A stretch of 64,000 nt of DNA from Tritrichomonas musculus (GCA_039105265.1 JAPFFF010000006.1:5952001-6016000); one strand, 5' to 3'; counted from the stretch's first letter, positions 31,075 to 41,886 are shown. Translations and numbers: made by a program. The notes: generated by a model from the sequence alone, not told the origin.

Positions 31075-31402
31075 AAAAAACCGCCAAAAAATAAAATCTA
31101 AAAAATCAAAAAAAACTCTAGATTAAATATGTTTTTGCAGAGAAATCAATCTATATTAAATGAGAAATTATATTTTTTTCAGTTAAAAAATATGATTTTT
31201 AAATATTGAAATTCAATGTAAGAAAAAAAAAAAGTATTTTCCGAATCACTGAACTGTTTAATCATTTGTATTCAATAATAAAAGCATGATTTTGAAAAGA
31301 AAATAGAGTAAATAAAAATATATATAAATATATATAAATTTCCCAAAGGAATATAATATTTAGTTTACAAACATTAATAAAAAAAAAAGAAAGATATAAA
31401 TT
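31075..31402. other. Intergenic, AT-rich
   Basis: Spacer between the 14-3-3 start and the 3' end of the TTLL gene; only AT-rich sequence with TATATAAATATATATAAA at 31319-31336. Confidence 0.5.
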
Positions 31403-32707
31403 TCATTGATGAAGAGGAGGTAAAGATGATTCTTTGTAATATTTTACGTGGGCTCTTGATCTAGAAAATCTTGTCTCCCTGGGATAAAATATCTTAGTAC
31501 TTGGCGTAGAATGATTGCTATTATTTGTTTTTTGCTGAATCCGATGAAATACTTTCTTGACGGTTTGTCCAAAAGGGGTTGACTCATTAACTGGAAGAAT
31601 CTGCTCCCAGCCACCAAACTTTGCATTTGAAGGAGGAGGTTTTCCATCGATTGTTAAAATATTCAATGCATCTTTAATAAGTTGAGTTTTTAATGTATTT
31701 TCAATATCATAAGTCACGCACATTGATGGGCGATCATTCATTTCGAGAAGTATTGGCTCGCAGTCTTCGCTCAGCATTATATCAATTCCGATTATATGAA
31801 AGAATTTTCGTGTAAATGGAACAGATGGTCCAGGAGATCCTAAATTTGATGATTTCTGTTTTGTTCGATTCTCATTTTCTTGTAACTTAATTTGTTCCAT
31901 AATATTTGTGTATTGTGCAAGCATTACCAATGCTGCTACTTCTTTGATCCTCTGCCATAGAACATTACCACGTTGATCCTTAGATTTAATCTTATTAAAA
32001 ACAGTGGAAGCTAGTTGGCAAATTTCGACATTTGTAGCATCATTGCTAACATTTACTGATGTATTTGTTAAATGGCAAAATTTATCTGAAAGATTTTCTC
32101 TTGTAGGAGCGGAATAAGGCTGTGAGCAAAAACGAGCTAATCCTTCTTTATAAATATATGCTGTGAATGGCTCTGTAGTAGCGAGAAAAATGTATAAACG
32201 GAAATCGAATTTGTATCCATCAATTAAAAAAGGTGAAACGTATTTTTGAATAACTCCTGAGTTTGATGGCTCTGAAACTTCAAATGAGTTTTGAATAAGT
32301 TTGATTCCATTTCCGCAACATCCTGACCGAGGTTTAAATATCCATGTAATTGGGCATCCATTTTTAGCTGCAATCTTCAAATGTTCTTTTTGAAAATCAG
32401 AAAATTGAAATGGAAGTAAATAAGTAGTTGGATAGAAATTATAAGTTTTTGAGAAAATATTGCGCAATTGATTCAATGCTTTAAAAGTTACACTTTTGAA
32501 ACATAAAAGATCCATGCCCGGAATTCTGCTTATACGTTGATGAGGTAAAACTGTTACAAGTTGCTCACGTGTAATATTACCGTCCCACCATATAATTAAT
32601 GCTGTAACATCATCATGTGTTTGTTGATATTTGGTTTCTGCTAGAGCTTGTTTAACAACTTGGTAGCGTACTTTATGGATATCGATTTTTGCATTTGGGT
32701 TAAGCAT
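31403..32707 (-). CDS. Tubulin-tyrosine-ligase-like (TTLL) enzyme
   Basis: 434 residues, almost entirely a TTL domain with an ATP-grasp fold. Visible motifs are IPGMDLLCFKS (62-72), the ATP-binding WIFKPRSGCCGNGIKL (122-137, Lys125), IQKYVSPFLIDGYKFDFRLY (153-172), HLTNTSVN (212-219) and the metal-binding LLEMNDRPSM near residue 320. TTLL enzymes add glutamate or glycine chains, or tyrosine, to tubulin tails on flagellar and cytoskeletal microtubules, which suits a flagellate. Which modification is made cannot be decided here; the arrangement favours the polyglutamylase branch over true tyrosine ligase. The C-terminal ~50 residues are basic and Ser/Asn-rich. It lies downstream of two TTAA-flanked miniature elements, which sit in its 5' region. 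Confidence 0.92.
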   Translation of the reverse strand: MLNPNAKIDIHKVRYQVVKQALAETKYQQTHDDVTALIIWWDGNITREQLVTVLPHQRISRIPGMDLLCFKSVTFKALNQLRNIFSKTYNFYPTTYLLPFQFSDFQKEHLKIAAKNGCPITWIFKPRSGCCGNGIKLIQNSFEVSEPSNSGVIQKYVSPFLIDGYKFDFRLYIFLATTEPFTAYIYKEGLARFCSQPYSAPTRENLSDKFCHLTNTSVNVSNDATNVEICQLASTVFNKIKSKDQRGNVLWQRIKEVAALVMLAQYTNIMEQIKLQENENRTKQKSSNLGSPGPSVPFTRKFFHIIGIDIMLSEDCEPILLEMNDRPSMCVTYDIENTLKTQLIKDALNILTIDGKPPPSNAKFGGWEQILPVNESTPFGQTVKKVFHRIQQKTNNSNHSTPSTKIFYPRETRFSRSRAHVKYYKESSLPPLHQ

Positions 32708-32840
32708 CTACTTGATAAAAAAAATCTTTCAAAAAACGAATTTTATATAGAAAAATTGAAATTATTAGAAATATTTCTAATAATTGTGTAATCATTCAAA
32801 ATTTTTGAAAAGTAAGAATTTTGATTTTATAAAATCTTAA

Positions 32841-33080
32841 GGTAAAAATCCAGTACTTTTAGTAACCGCAATTTTTTTTGACATTTGGAAAGAATAAAAT
32901 GACATGTTAAATAAAAAACGATTATTTTCATCCATTTCATATAGCATGTCATAAAATTTGTTTAAATTGTAAAATTAGTGTCAAAAACAAACCAAGTCAA
33001 TTTAAACTTTTTCTGAGACATGGAACTATTCAAATATTTAACGTTTTCCTTTTCAAAAAATAACGTACTGGATTTGTACC
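32841..33080. mobile_element. Miniature TTAA-flanked element, family A, copy 2
   Basis: 240 bp, the same length as the copy at 11956-12195 and closely similar along its whole length. Ends GGTAAAAATCCAGTACTTTT and the inverse of GGTACAAATCCAGTACGTT, with TTAA at 32837-32840 and 33081-33084. It is located about 130 bases upstream of the TTLL start codon. Confidence 0.85.
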
Positions 33081-33084
33081 TTAA

Positions 33085-33312
33085 GGTACAAATCTCATAC
33101 GTTACCTAACCGCAATTTTTTTTGTCATTTATTTTATTTTTCGACATGTTATATAAAAAATATTTAAAAAAAATTTTTATTGAATTATATAAAAAATAAA
33201 GTTCAGAAATCAAAATCTGACACCAATTGAAATTTAAACTTTTTCTGTGAGGGTGCTTTTCTAAAAATTTTAACGTGCCTTTTTTCAATTTTTAACGTAT
33301 GAGATTTGTACC
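33085..33312. mobile_element. Miniature TTAA-flanked element, family A variant (subfamily B)
   Basis: 228 bp with ends GGTACAAATCTCATACGTT and inverse, abutting the previous element so that the two share one TTAA (33081-33084); the right TTAA is at 33313-33316. Its right half matches the right end of the 1.7-kb element at 36014-37718 (GTTCAGAA...AATCTGACAC; AAACTTTTTC). A 60-codon frame on the minus strand lies wholly within it and is not a gene. Confidence 0.83.
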
Positions 33313-33316
33313 TTAA

Positions 33317-33841
33317 AACTCAATAGTATGTATGATATTGTTAAAAAATATTCAAAAGGTGAAGTCTTTAATAATCTATAAAAAAATTTCTTATTATTTT
33401 AAAAACCATTAAATGAATTGATAAAACAGGTTTAAATATCATACAAATCAATATTGTTTTTCTAGTTGGATGCTGATATGTTATTTTACTTGATTTCATC
33501 AAACTTATGTTATTTTTTAAATAAATTAACATGATCTAATCTGAAAAAAAAAAAAAAAAATTGAGTTTGGAGAAGCAAAATAATTGATTCTCAATCAATT
33601 ATTTAAAACAACTAGTTGAGCATTTGCGAATTCAATTCTCAACATTAAATTTTTCAAAAAATTTTCAAAAAATTTTATAATTTCAATCGTTAAAATCTCA
33701 TGAAATGTTTTGCATTTCGAATAATTGTTAAAAAAAAGATAAAAATAAGCATGATATTAAGAATTTTTTAAAAAAAAAAAATTATAAAAGTTTTGGTGAA
33801 TGATAATTCGCATCAAATGTTACGAAAAACTGGGAGTGAGA
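33317..33841. other. Intergenic, AT-rich
   Basis: Nothing supported besides an A-run at about 33544-33560. Confidence 0.5.
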
Positions 33842-34024
33842 TCAAAATTGCGCTGCCTCCTTCCCATCACGAATAACTTTCACCTGATTTAGAGCTTTTT
33901 TTTTTCTTTCATTTGTCTCCAAAGAACGATGAAATCTTTGTGTCATTATCAATAGTTCTGATTTATCCATCAAAGGACGAATCAAGGAAGCATATGAATC
34001 TAATATAAACGCATTTGGGACCAT
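33842..34024 (-). CDS. Small hypothetical protein, 60 residues
   Basis: Not recognised. The frame is less AT-rich than its surroundings and has balanced composition (ILDSYASLIRPLMDKSEL; RFHRSLETNERKKKALNQVK), with a mixed hydrophobic/basic helical character, so it may be a real small gene or the surviving end of a longer one. No neighbouring frame continues it clearly. There is no signal peptide or zinc-binding motif. Confidence 0.4.
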   Translation of the reverse strand: MVPNAFILDSYASLIRPLMDKSELLIMTQRFHRSLETNERKKKALNQVKVIRDGKEAAQF

Positions 34025-34677
34025 TTCTTTATAATGTTTAATAAAAAAATGAAGTCATATCTAGATTTTATTAAATCAGTTAAATATAGGGATTTTCAAA
34101 ATTCACTTTTCCCTTGGAAAAGTTCGACTTTTTCTGCGCAAATTTAAAAAATAAAATATCTTTTTTCCAAAATTTAATAGATTCAAAATTCATAATCGGT
34201 TTCACAATTTGGAAACCAAATACAGATGTGATTTAAAATATTGATCTCATGAAATATTTATTAATATGGTAATGAAATTCAAAAATAGAATTATTATTTA
34301 TTTCATTATGTAACATCCATTCAAAATACAATATGATTGGCTGATAAAATATACAATTTTTGACCTAATGGTTAATTTTATCTTATTGTCTTTTTTTTTT
34401 ATTGTCACTTTTTTAAAATGTCACTCAATTATATAATAGAACAGCAAGAAAATAACTTATAGGAAAGTAATTAAAATTGTTTAAATGAGTTGGAAACTTT
34501 TTGAAGAAAAATTTTGGTATAAAAATTGTGACACCTGTACAATAAAAAGATTATAAATACAATAAATGTTTTTAAGCTATTCCTGGTCAAATGGATTATT
34601 TCAATTCCTTGATGAAGAAAATAATTCCGAGATTTTAATAAACCATTGAATAAAATTGGTTAATTTGATTGAGTTTT
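34025..34677. other. Intergenic, AT-rich
   Basis: No gene or repeat recognised. Confidence 0.5.
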
Positions 34678-35795
34678 TAAACTCAATAAAATAATGTTCA
34701 TCTCTTACACAATTCTATGAAAAAGTGAATAAATTGAATAAATTTTCTCAAAAAAATTGAAAAAATATTATCAATTTTTTTTCAGAGGAAATTTTATGGA
34801 TTTTTAATTTCATTGAATCTTATTATTTTGAATAAATTCTTTCAAATATTTGAGAATATTATATCATATATTGCTTTGTTATTTGAAACATGTTTATCTT
34901 CATATATTTATTGAATTTCACAAAAATTAAATATATATTAATGAAATAATATTCATTTCATATCAAATAGTAAGATGTTATAATTTTATAAGTATAAAAA
35001 ATTGGAAAAAATAAACGGTTATCCTCAGTCATTACCAAATTAAATAAAAATAGTGGTTTAATAAAATATTATTTAAATCCTTATATTCTTTTTCATTAAT
35101 TTTTTTACATTGTTTTTTTCAAATAGTTTATTAATTTTTGAATAACGTAAACTTTTGAAAATGTGCGAAAAGATTATTTTTTAGTCAAATTAATATTATT
35201 TTCTCACATTGGCCAAAAGAAAAAAGTTTAAAACTTTGGATCGTTTGTCCGATAAAGAAGACCCAAAATTATAAATCTCGTAAAATTATACGGGTAATAA
35301 TGGAAATTTATTGCATCACGAATGCCAGGTCAATAGGAATCCACTATAAAAAGTTTTTATTACACATATGTAGAGAGAAAAACAGTTTTCCCAAATCTTG
35401 GACGTACAGATAAAATAGCACCCGGAGTTAAAAGCGAGGATATCGATAATTGCAGAAGATTCAGAACAGCAGAACAGCATTTATTAGATATCAGCTACAA
35501 GTGCCAAGTTATGGCCAAAATTCAAATGGTCATTGGAACCGAGTCAAGCAAGCTTATAATCAATACCGAACAAAGCTTGTTTACACCATTGATCTAAAGT
35601 TTAAACACGATATAATTATAAACTTTTTCTATTATTTTTATTTTTTTTAATTCAAAAATTCTGAACTTATGCTTCCAGAGGAAAAAAAAATGTTCATCTC
35701 CCGATAGCTACTTTTTTAAAAAACACATAGAAAATTTTAAATTAAATACATTCAAAAAAATTGTGTAAGAGATGAACATTATTTTATGAAGTTTA
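34678..35795. mobile_element. Inverted-repeat element with a decayed coding core
   Basis: A perfect 28-bp inverted repeat (34686-34713 against 35760-35787) includes AATGTTCATCTCTTACACAA. With two mismatches it extends outward to AAACT at about 34678. Target duplications are not clear. The centre (about 35220-35600) is visibly less AT-rich and codes, on the plus strand, for protein-like pieces that shift frame: TLDRLSDKEDPKL, then GIHYKKFLLHICREKNSF, then NLGRTDKIAPGVKSEDIDNC continuing to a stop after SLFTPLI at about 35597. These may be the remains of a transposase, but I cannot name a superfamily. Confidence 0.6.
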
Positions 35796-36009
35796 TATCA
35801 CTATTCAAATTTGATTTAGACTGTAAACGATCAAAGTTGATAATTTTAAATGGTTTACAAATTTTATTCGATTTTGAATTGTTTTGAAGAATTTTGAATA
35901 TTCTGTTAATTTTGTCTTTTTTTTATTATTAATTACCCATAAACTGTTAATAGTTTAATTAAATAACATATGTTATTATTTATATTAAATTTGAAATGAT
36001 TTAAATCAT
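35796..36009. other. Intergenic spacer, AT-rich
   Basis: Short AT-rich stretch between two inverted-repeat elements. Confidence 0.5.
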
Positions 36010-36013
36010 TTAA

Positions 36014-37718
36014 GGTACAAATCCAATACGTTAAATAACCGTCTTTTTTTTTTGACATTTATAAATGGTCGCTTATTATAGATATTTTTCAAGTTTTCAA
36101 TAAATAAAACAAAAAAAGTGGTCCTTTTGAATCTTTTATGATTAAAATCTTTTTAAAAATTATAGTAAATAAAAATATTGAGCGTGATGTATTAATTCTT
36201 AATTATAATACTCAAATTTGTTTATCAACTGAATATATCTTGAATTTAGCTTTTTTATTGAAATTAATATTCCCAATATGTTAGTATGTTACGAAATTCA
36301 AGGTATTTTTTGGTTTTTAATAAAAATATTATTATCGAAAAAGGGCTTTAACTTGATTAGATAGAAAAAAATTATATATTCATAGATAAAATTAAGATAT
36401 ACATGTAGAGATGTCCAATACAATAGCAAATCAACAGACATATTCATAATTATAAAGCTTGTTATATCTCATTATTTAGAAAGTATTTCTTTTATTAAAT
36501 GTTTATTTGTTGAATATTCATAATAATATAAAAGTATTTATGATTATGAATGGAGATATATTAGTTTTAAAATGTTGATTTTAACTTTTTAAAACAGAGT
36601 AGTATTTCATTGCTTATATTTGGTTAAATTGTTAAATTTATAATATTATATTTATATTTAAATATTTTGATAAATTTTGTAATGTAGGAAAAAAGATATT
36701 TTATTATCAAATAATAACTTTTTGATAAATTATCTATTTTATATGATGAAGATTTGATAAGATTCGATGAAAAATGAGAGGTGAATGAAGAAAATTTTGA
36801 GGGAAATTTGTTTGAAATAACAGTATTATTATCTATATTTATCTCTTTATGAAAATAAACTTTATAAATATAAATCATTTATTCATGCTAATATATTAGT
36901 AATAAATTAAATTATTAACATCATTAAATGGATAAACTGTCATTTTTCATCAAAAAATTAAAAAGATTTATTATATTTTATAAAATGAAATAATCAGTTA
37001 TTTTCTAATTTTATTTTTAATATATCTTGAAATTTACAATTAATTTTTTTAAAATATTCTTTAATATAAGCTTAAACTAAAACATATAAATATATTAATT
37101 TGTTATCAAGAAATTAAATGACGAAAAGTCCGTCCTTGAACTTATAGAAATATGAAAAAGAAAAGTATTATTTCAATATTATTTCAATTTTATTTCAAAA
37201 AAATGGTTAGTAATCTTTTACAAAAATATTTTTATATTGCATGTATTATATTTATATTTAAGTATAAAACATGAATTATTCATATAATAAATACATAAAT
37301 ATATATAATTAAATTAATTTGTTAATAATAAAGAAATATACGAGAGAACAAAACAATTTAAATATTTTATTTTTGAATAATTATTTTTTATTTTTCAATT
37401 GAAATTAACTGAAAATAATATATTTGAAATAAAATTATTAGAAGTTTTAAATTAAAATATCTTGAAATATTTTTATATTAAATCATACTATTATATTTAA
37501 AAACGTTTAATAATACGATAAAACACTTTTAAACATACAAATATCTATTAAATTTAATAGAAACTCTGTAACTGGATTATTCGTTTTTTTTCACCTTATA
37601 AAATAAAGTTCAGAATCACAAATCTGACACTATTCAAATTCAAACTTTTTCCGAGGGGTCGCTTTTCACAAAAAATAAACGTTCACAGGTCAAATAAATA
37701 ACGTATTGGATTTGTACC
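36014..37718. mobile_element. Longer TTAA-flanked element of family A
   Basis: 1,705 bp with ends GGTACAAATCCAATACGTT and the inverse of the same sequence, with TTAA at 36010-36013 and 37719-37722. The first ~60 and last ~130 bases match the miniature elements at 33085 and 32841; the middle 1.5 kb is AT-rich and noncoding on both strands (an 84-codon frame at 36624-36878 is Lys/Ile/Asn-rich and unconvincing). It is either an older, larger relative from which the miniatures derive, or a miniature split by another insertion. Confidence 0.75.
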
Positions 37719-37964
37719 TTAAACCTTATTGCAATAAAGAACGAAATTTAAGGGTAAGCTTTGAACAAACTTCAGTCAAAATTTGATAATTTTATTTATT
37801 TTATTCGTTATTCAATTTTGAAAGATTAAAAATAATTTATATTCAATTTATTATGAAGATGTAAAAAAAATTTTTATATCAATTTTTGGAGCATAAAAGG
37901 CTTTATAAGCATTTCGGAGTGTTTGCTTGGTTTATATTAATAAAAAATTTATTGCAAGTATTTA

Positions 37965-39570
37965 TATTTTTTTGATAAATGGAATCTTGGTGAATCAATA
38001 ATCACCATTTCGATGAATTAGAAAGATACAACATTGTGTCATATTTATAATAATTAACATCGAAAAATATTAGTTTTGGCCTGACAAAATATTTTAATCT
38101 TGCGTGAAAGTTGAGATATCAATCACCTAGAGTGAAATATGTGAATTTATTTAAAATAAAAAAAATGGCCGAGACGAATTTTTATTTTATGCTTAAATAA
38201 ATTAAAAAATCTAAAAAAAACTCATTATTTAATAAATTGTGTCAGATTTTAAAATTGAATACTTTTCTATCTTTATCTTTTCTTTTTTTTACAGTAAGGT
38301 TGTAAAATTCAAAAACGTCTCAAAAGAGGAAAATCTACTTTTTCATAGAAAACGATTAAAATGAATTTAAAATAAAAGTCAAAATAACGAATTTAATTCA
38401 AATTTGGATTTTCCTTTATAGCTTTACAAAAATGGAAAATCCACTTTTTGAATGATGATAATTTTTCATATAGAGATAGGAAAGAACTATTTGATGAATA
38501 TAATGTCGCAAACAGCTGTGTGATAAACTTAATCATGGAAATATTATATCTTAAAATGGTAGGTTTAAACAAGATTTTCTCTCTATTTCTTTATTTCTTT
38601 CATTTTTATTAATGAAAATTTTATCTCAAAAAGTCGATTTTCCTATTTTGAAACGTTTTCCAATTTTGAAACCTTACTGTAACTTTTTCTCAAAATATAA
38701 AATACTTATTTTTTTTTTATTGTCACAATACAATACTATGAATAATAATACTCATTATTTGCATATGTGTTTTTGAATAATATGTAATCTTAATGAATCA
38801 ATAATCAGCATTTCGATGAATTTGAAAGATACAACATTGTGTCATATTTATAATAATTAACATCGAAAAATATTAGTTTTGGCCTGACAAAATGTTTTAA
38901 TCTTGCGTGAAAGTTGAGATATCAATCACCTAGAGTGAAATATGTGAATTTATTTAAAATAAAAAAAATGGCCGAGACGAATTTTTATTTTATGCTTAAA
39001 TAAATTAAAAAATCTAAAAAAAACTCATTATTTAATAAATTGTGTCAGATTTTAAAATTGAATACTTTTCTATCTTTATCTTTTCTTTTTTTAACTTTTT
39101 CTCAAAATAAAAAATACTTATTCTTTTTTAATTGTCACAATACAATACTATAGATAATAATACTCATTATTTGCATATGTGTTTTTGAATAATATGTAAT
39201 CTTAATGAATCAATAATCACCATTTCGATGAATTTGAAAGACACAACATTGTGTCATATATATAATAATTAACATCGAAAAATATTAGTTTTGGCCTGAC
39301 AAAATGTTTTAATCTTGCGTGAAAGTTGAGATATCAATCACCTAGAGTGAAATATGTGAATTTATTTAAAATAAAAAAAATGGCCGAGATGAATTTTTAT
39401 TTTATGCTTAAATAAATTAAAAAATCTAAAAAAAACTCATTATTTAATAAATTGTGTCAGATTTTAAAATTGAATACTTTTCTATCTTTATCTTTTCTTT
39501 TTTTAACTTTTTCTCAAAATAAAAAATACTTATTCCTTTTTAATCGTTATAATGCAAAAATACAATTTAT
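37965..39570. repeat. Three tandem copies of a ~412-bp noncoding unit
   Basis: The landmark CATCGAAAAATATTAGTTTT recurs at 38058, 38861 and 39273. Copies two and three are 412 bases apart; copy one is 803 away because a 388-bp miniature element interrupts it. The copies are nearly identical over ~310 bases (from GAATCAATAATCA to TCTATCTTTATC), implying recent duplication. A diverged piece of the same unit (AAATATTAGTTTTGGCCTGA) lies near 40159. There are no coding frames. Confidence 0.88.
38292..38679. mobile_element. TA-flanked miniature element inside tandem copy 1
   Basis: 388 bp with ~44-bp imperfect TIRs starting CAGTAAGGTT, flanked by TA on both sides (38290-38291 and 38680-38681). Tandem copies two and three retain the uninterrupted site (TTTTTTTAACTTTTTCTC), acting as natural empty-site controls. 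Removing the element plus one TA restores that sequence exactly except for one T in the T-run. A TA target is typical of Tc1/mariner-type transposases. Confidence 0.9.
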
Positions 39571-40285
39571 AATGCATATAATTGATATATTTTTTTTTGA
39601 AAAATATAGATTTTATATCAATATTTAATACATGTATCGACGAATTTTGTTAGTGTTTTTGTAAAAAGTTCTAAAAATTCATTAAGTAACTTAAATATTG
39701 ATTTATAAGATAAATGTCTAATTCAATCATCATTGTTTGCTTCATCTGATTTAAAATAAACCAAATTTTCATCCAATTTTAGCAATTATTCACCAAAAAT
39801 GTTATTATTGAATTCTTATGCATTTTATAAGTTTATGCCATATACCTTATCAAATAATATAAAATAATCTATTATAGTAATTTCGATACAACAATTCAAA
39901 TATAAGGCAATTAAACGGATTGAGGAATAATCATATTCTATGTGATATCCTGACATTATCATATATTGAACAAGTCGATGAACCGGATTTTTTTATTCCT
40001 TTATATTTTAATTGATTATTTAAAAATTGAAATAATAAAAATATAATAATTCAAAATTTGTGTACATTGAATATTCAAAAACAAAAAAATGTTCTTCTTC
40101 TATAATTATACAATCATAATTGTTTTATCCCATATATCCCAATAAAGTTATCGACAAAAAATATTAGTTTTGGCCTGAGAATTTGTATTTTTCTTCTTTA
40201 TTTCACGAGATATTAAAATCAAAAAATTTTCTATAAGAGTTTGTTTTTAATAAAAAAAATTCTTCTGATATTTTTTTATTCTTAT

Positions 40286-41340
40286 CAGGGTTGTCGATCG
40301 ATGATGATAAATATCGATTATCGGCTCATTATCGATAATCCGATAATATCGATAAAAATTTGTTCGATAACCAATAATTATCGATAAATACGTTAAGCAA
40401 AACCGCCGATATTTGGTCACTATCGGACGGTTACGGTTCGATATTCTCCGATATTTTATAATAAAATTTCCATACTTTTTTTTTACATTTTTGATTAAAA
40501 TTTGGAATTTTATATTTTTAATTGTACTTCAATAGTGCATGCTGAAATAAGCGAAATAAGGTCAGGGTGCATTATATGTCCAATATAATAATGAGAAGCT
40601 AAAAAATCAGGTTTTTGATTAATACATAAAAAGATTATTTTCAAAATTTTTAAAAAAGAACCAATTGGCCAACAAAAAAAGATTATGATTAAGAACAAAG
40701 TTATAAGACGATAATTTCCTCATATCTTCTCAGTATTAAATTATTTCCATATTTGCAAATTAACGAATCTTAATATGTAATGAAATATTAATGCAATGCT
40801 ACTAAAATAATTTGCGTTTTTTTTTATTAAAAGAATATCAAGTCTAAAAATATTTAGAGAAATGGAGAGAATTTTATTAATTTACAAAAAGTTATCGTGT
40901 TCACTTTTTGATAAATTTAATTATTTTGCCAAAATAAAATTATCTTTATTGATTTTAAATTTTATACTTAAATATTATTAGAATTATAATATATTACTTA
41001 TCTTTTATTATAATAAAAGTTAATTTCCTATGAAATATAAAAAATCTTTTTTAATAATTTGATCATTTGTACATACAAGCTTTTTTATATGTCATTACTT
41101 GAAAAAATAACTTTTATATAATTATATAACAATTAAATAGCCATAATTTCTAGTAAATATCTTTTCTTTACCTTAAAAAAGTTAAAAATATCGGTCATTA
41201 TTGGCCATGATAAAAACCGTTTTTATCGATAATGATATTTATTATCGGATAGTATCGGTTATTCTACTCTACTCCCGATAATATCGATAATATTGGCAAC
41301 GTATTTAACCGTTATCGGACACTATCGATAAACATCCCTG
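40286..41340. mobile_element. Non-autonomous hAT-type element rich in ATCGAT motifs
   Basis: 1,055 bp. The ends CAGGG(T/A)TGT and the 8-bp duplication ATTCTTAT (40278-40285 and 41341-41348) are the classical hAT signature. The first ~170 and last ~150 bases are packed with TATCGATA, ATCGGT and CGATAAT words in both orientations. These form a subterminal repeat zone in which GC content rises sharply; the middle is AT-rich. No transposase frame is present (a 62-codon frame at 40510-40698 is not convincing). Confidence 0.9.
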
Positions 41341-41437
41341 ATTCTTATTCTATTTTTATAAAAAAATATCAAAAATATTAACTTTTGAATTTTTTCTTCT
41401 ATTCAAAAAATTGAGAGAAATTTAAGCTTACCCTTAA

Positions 41438-41804
41438 ACTAAGTTTTTTAATTTGTCCCTTCTTATCGTCCTCTCAAATTTGAATAAAGCTAAATATTTT
41501 TTTTTAAGTTATAATGGCATGAATACTTTCATTCATCTCAGGTTGAGGCTCCCGCTATTACCTTAACCAATTGGACTTAGCCCTCAAAGGCTCCCAAAGC
41601 TATTTAAAATGCATTTTTCCTGAATAAATAACTTTTTTATATTCTTTTTTTTTTATTTTCATCTTCTCAAAATTGAAAAATATGGTATTTTAAAAAAAAT
41701 AATTTGTCCCTACTTATCGTTCTACTTTCTGAAGACTCATAGAAAATTTGAATTAAAAACTCACAATTTTTTTTGTGAATAAGGTAATAATTAAAAAACT
41801 TAGT
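41438..41804. mobile_element. TTAA-flanked miniature element with ACTAAG ends
   Basis: 367 bp with perfect 16-bp TIRs ACTAAGTTTTTTAATT, bordered by TTAA (41434-41437 and 41805-41808). It shares its left TTAA with the right end of the candidate composite 37752-41433. ATTTGTCCCT(T/A)CTTATCGT is repeated in direct orientation inside (about 41451 and 41704). Confidence 0.75.
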
Positions 41805-41860
41805 TTAAATGTATTCATTTTTCGATCAAAAAAGGTCAAAAAATTGCAATTTTATTGTGG

Positions 41861-41886
41861 AAAAAAAAAAAAAAAAAAAAAAAAAA
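41861..41886. repeat. A26 homopolymer
   Basis: An uninterrupted run of 26 A on the plus strand, 145 bases beyond the 3' end of the BEACH gene. No retroposed sequence could be recognised before it. Confidence 0.8.

Larger units (their letters stand above)
37752..41433. mobile_element. Candidate 3.7-kb TTAA-flanked composite
   Basis: GGGTAAGCTT at 37752 and its inverse ending at 41433, each bordered by TTAA (37748-37751 and 41434-41437), delimit a segment containing a 412-bp tandem array, a TA-flanked miniature element and an hAT-type element. The inverted match is only about ten bases, so the boundary call is tentative. It is helped by a second element (56709-58656) that begins with the same GGGTA and also has TTAA. 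Confidence 0.45.

Noticed and set aside
33106-33288. 60-residue minus-strand frame
   Set aside because: Entirely inside a TTAA-flanked miniature element.
36624-36878. 84-residue minus-strand frame as a possible transposase of the 1.7-kb element
   Set aside because: Lys/Ile/Ser/Asn-rich without any transposase motif.
41861-41886. A26 as the tail of a retroposed gene or SINE
   Set aside because: No gene-like sequence precedes it and no flanking target duplication is evident.
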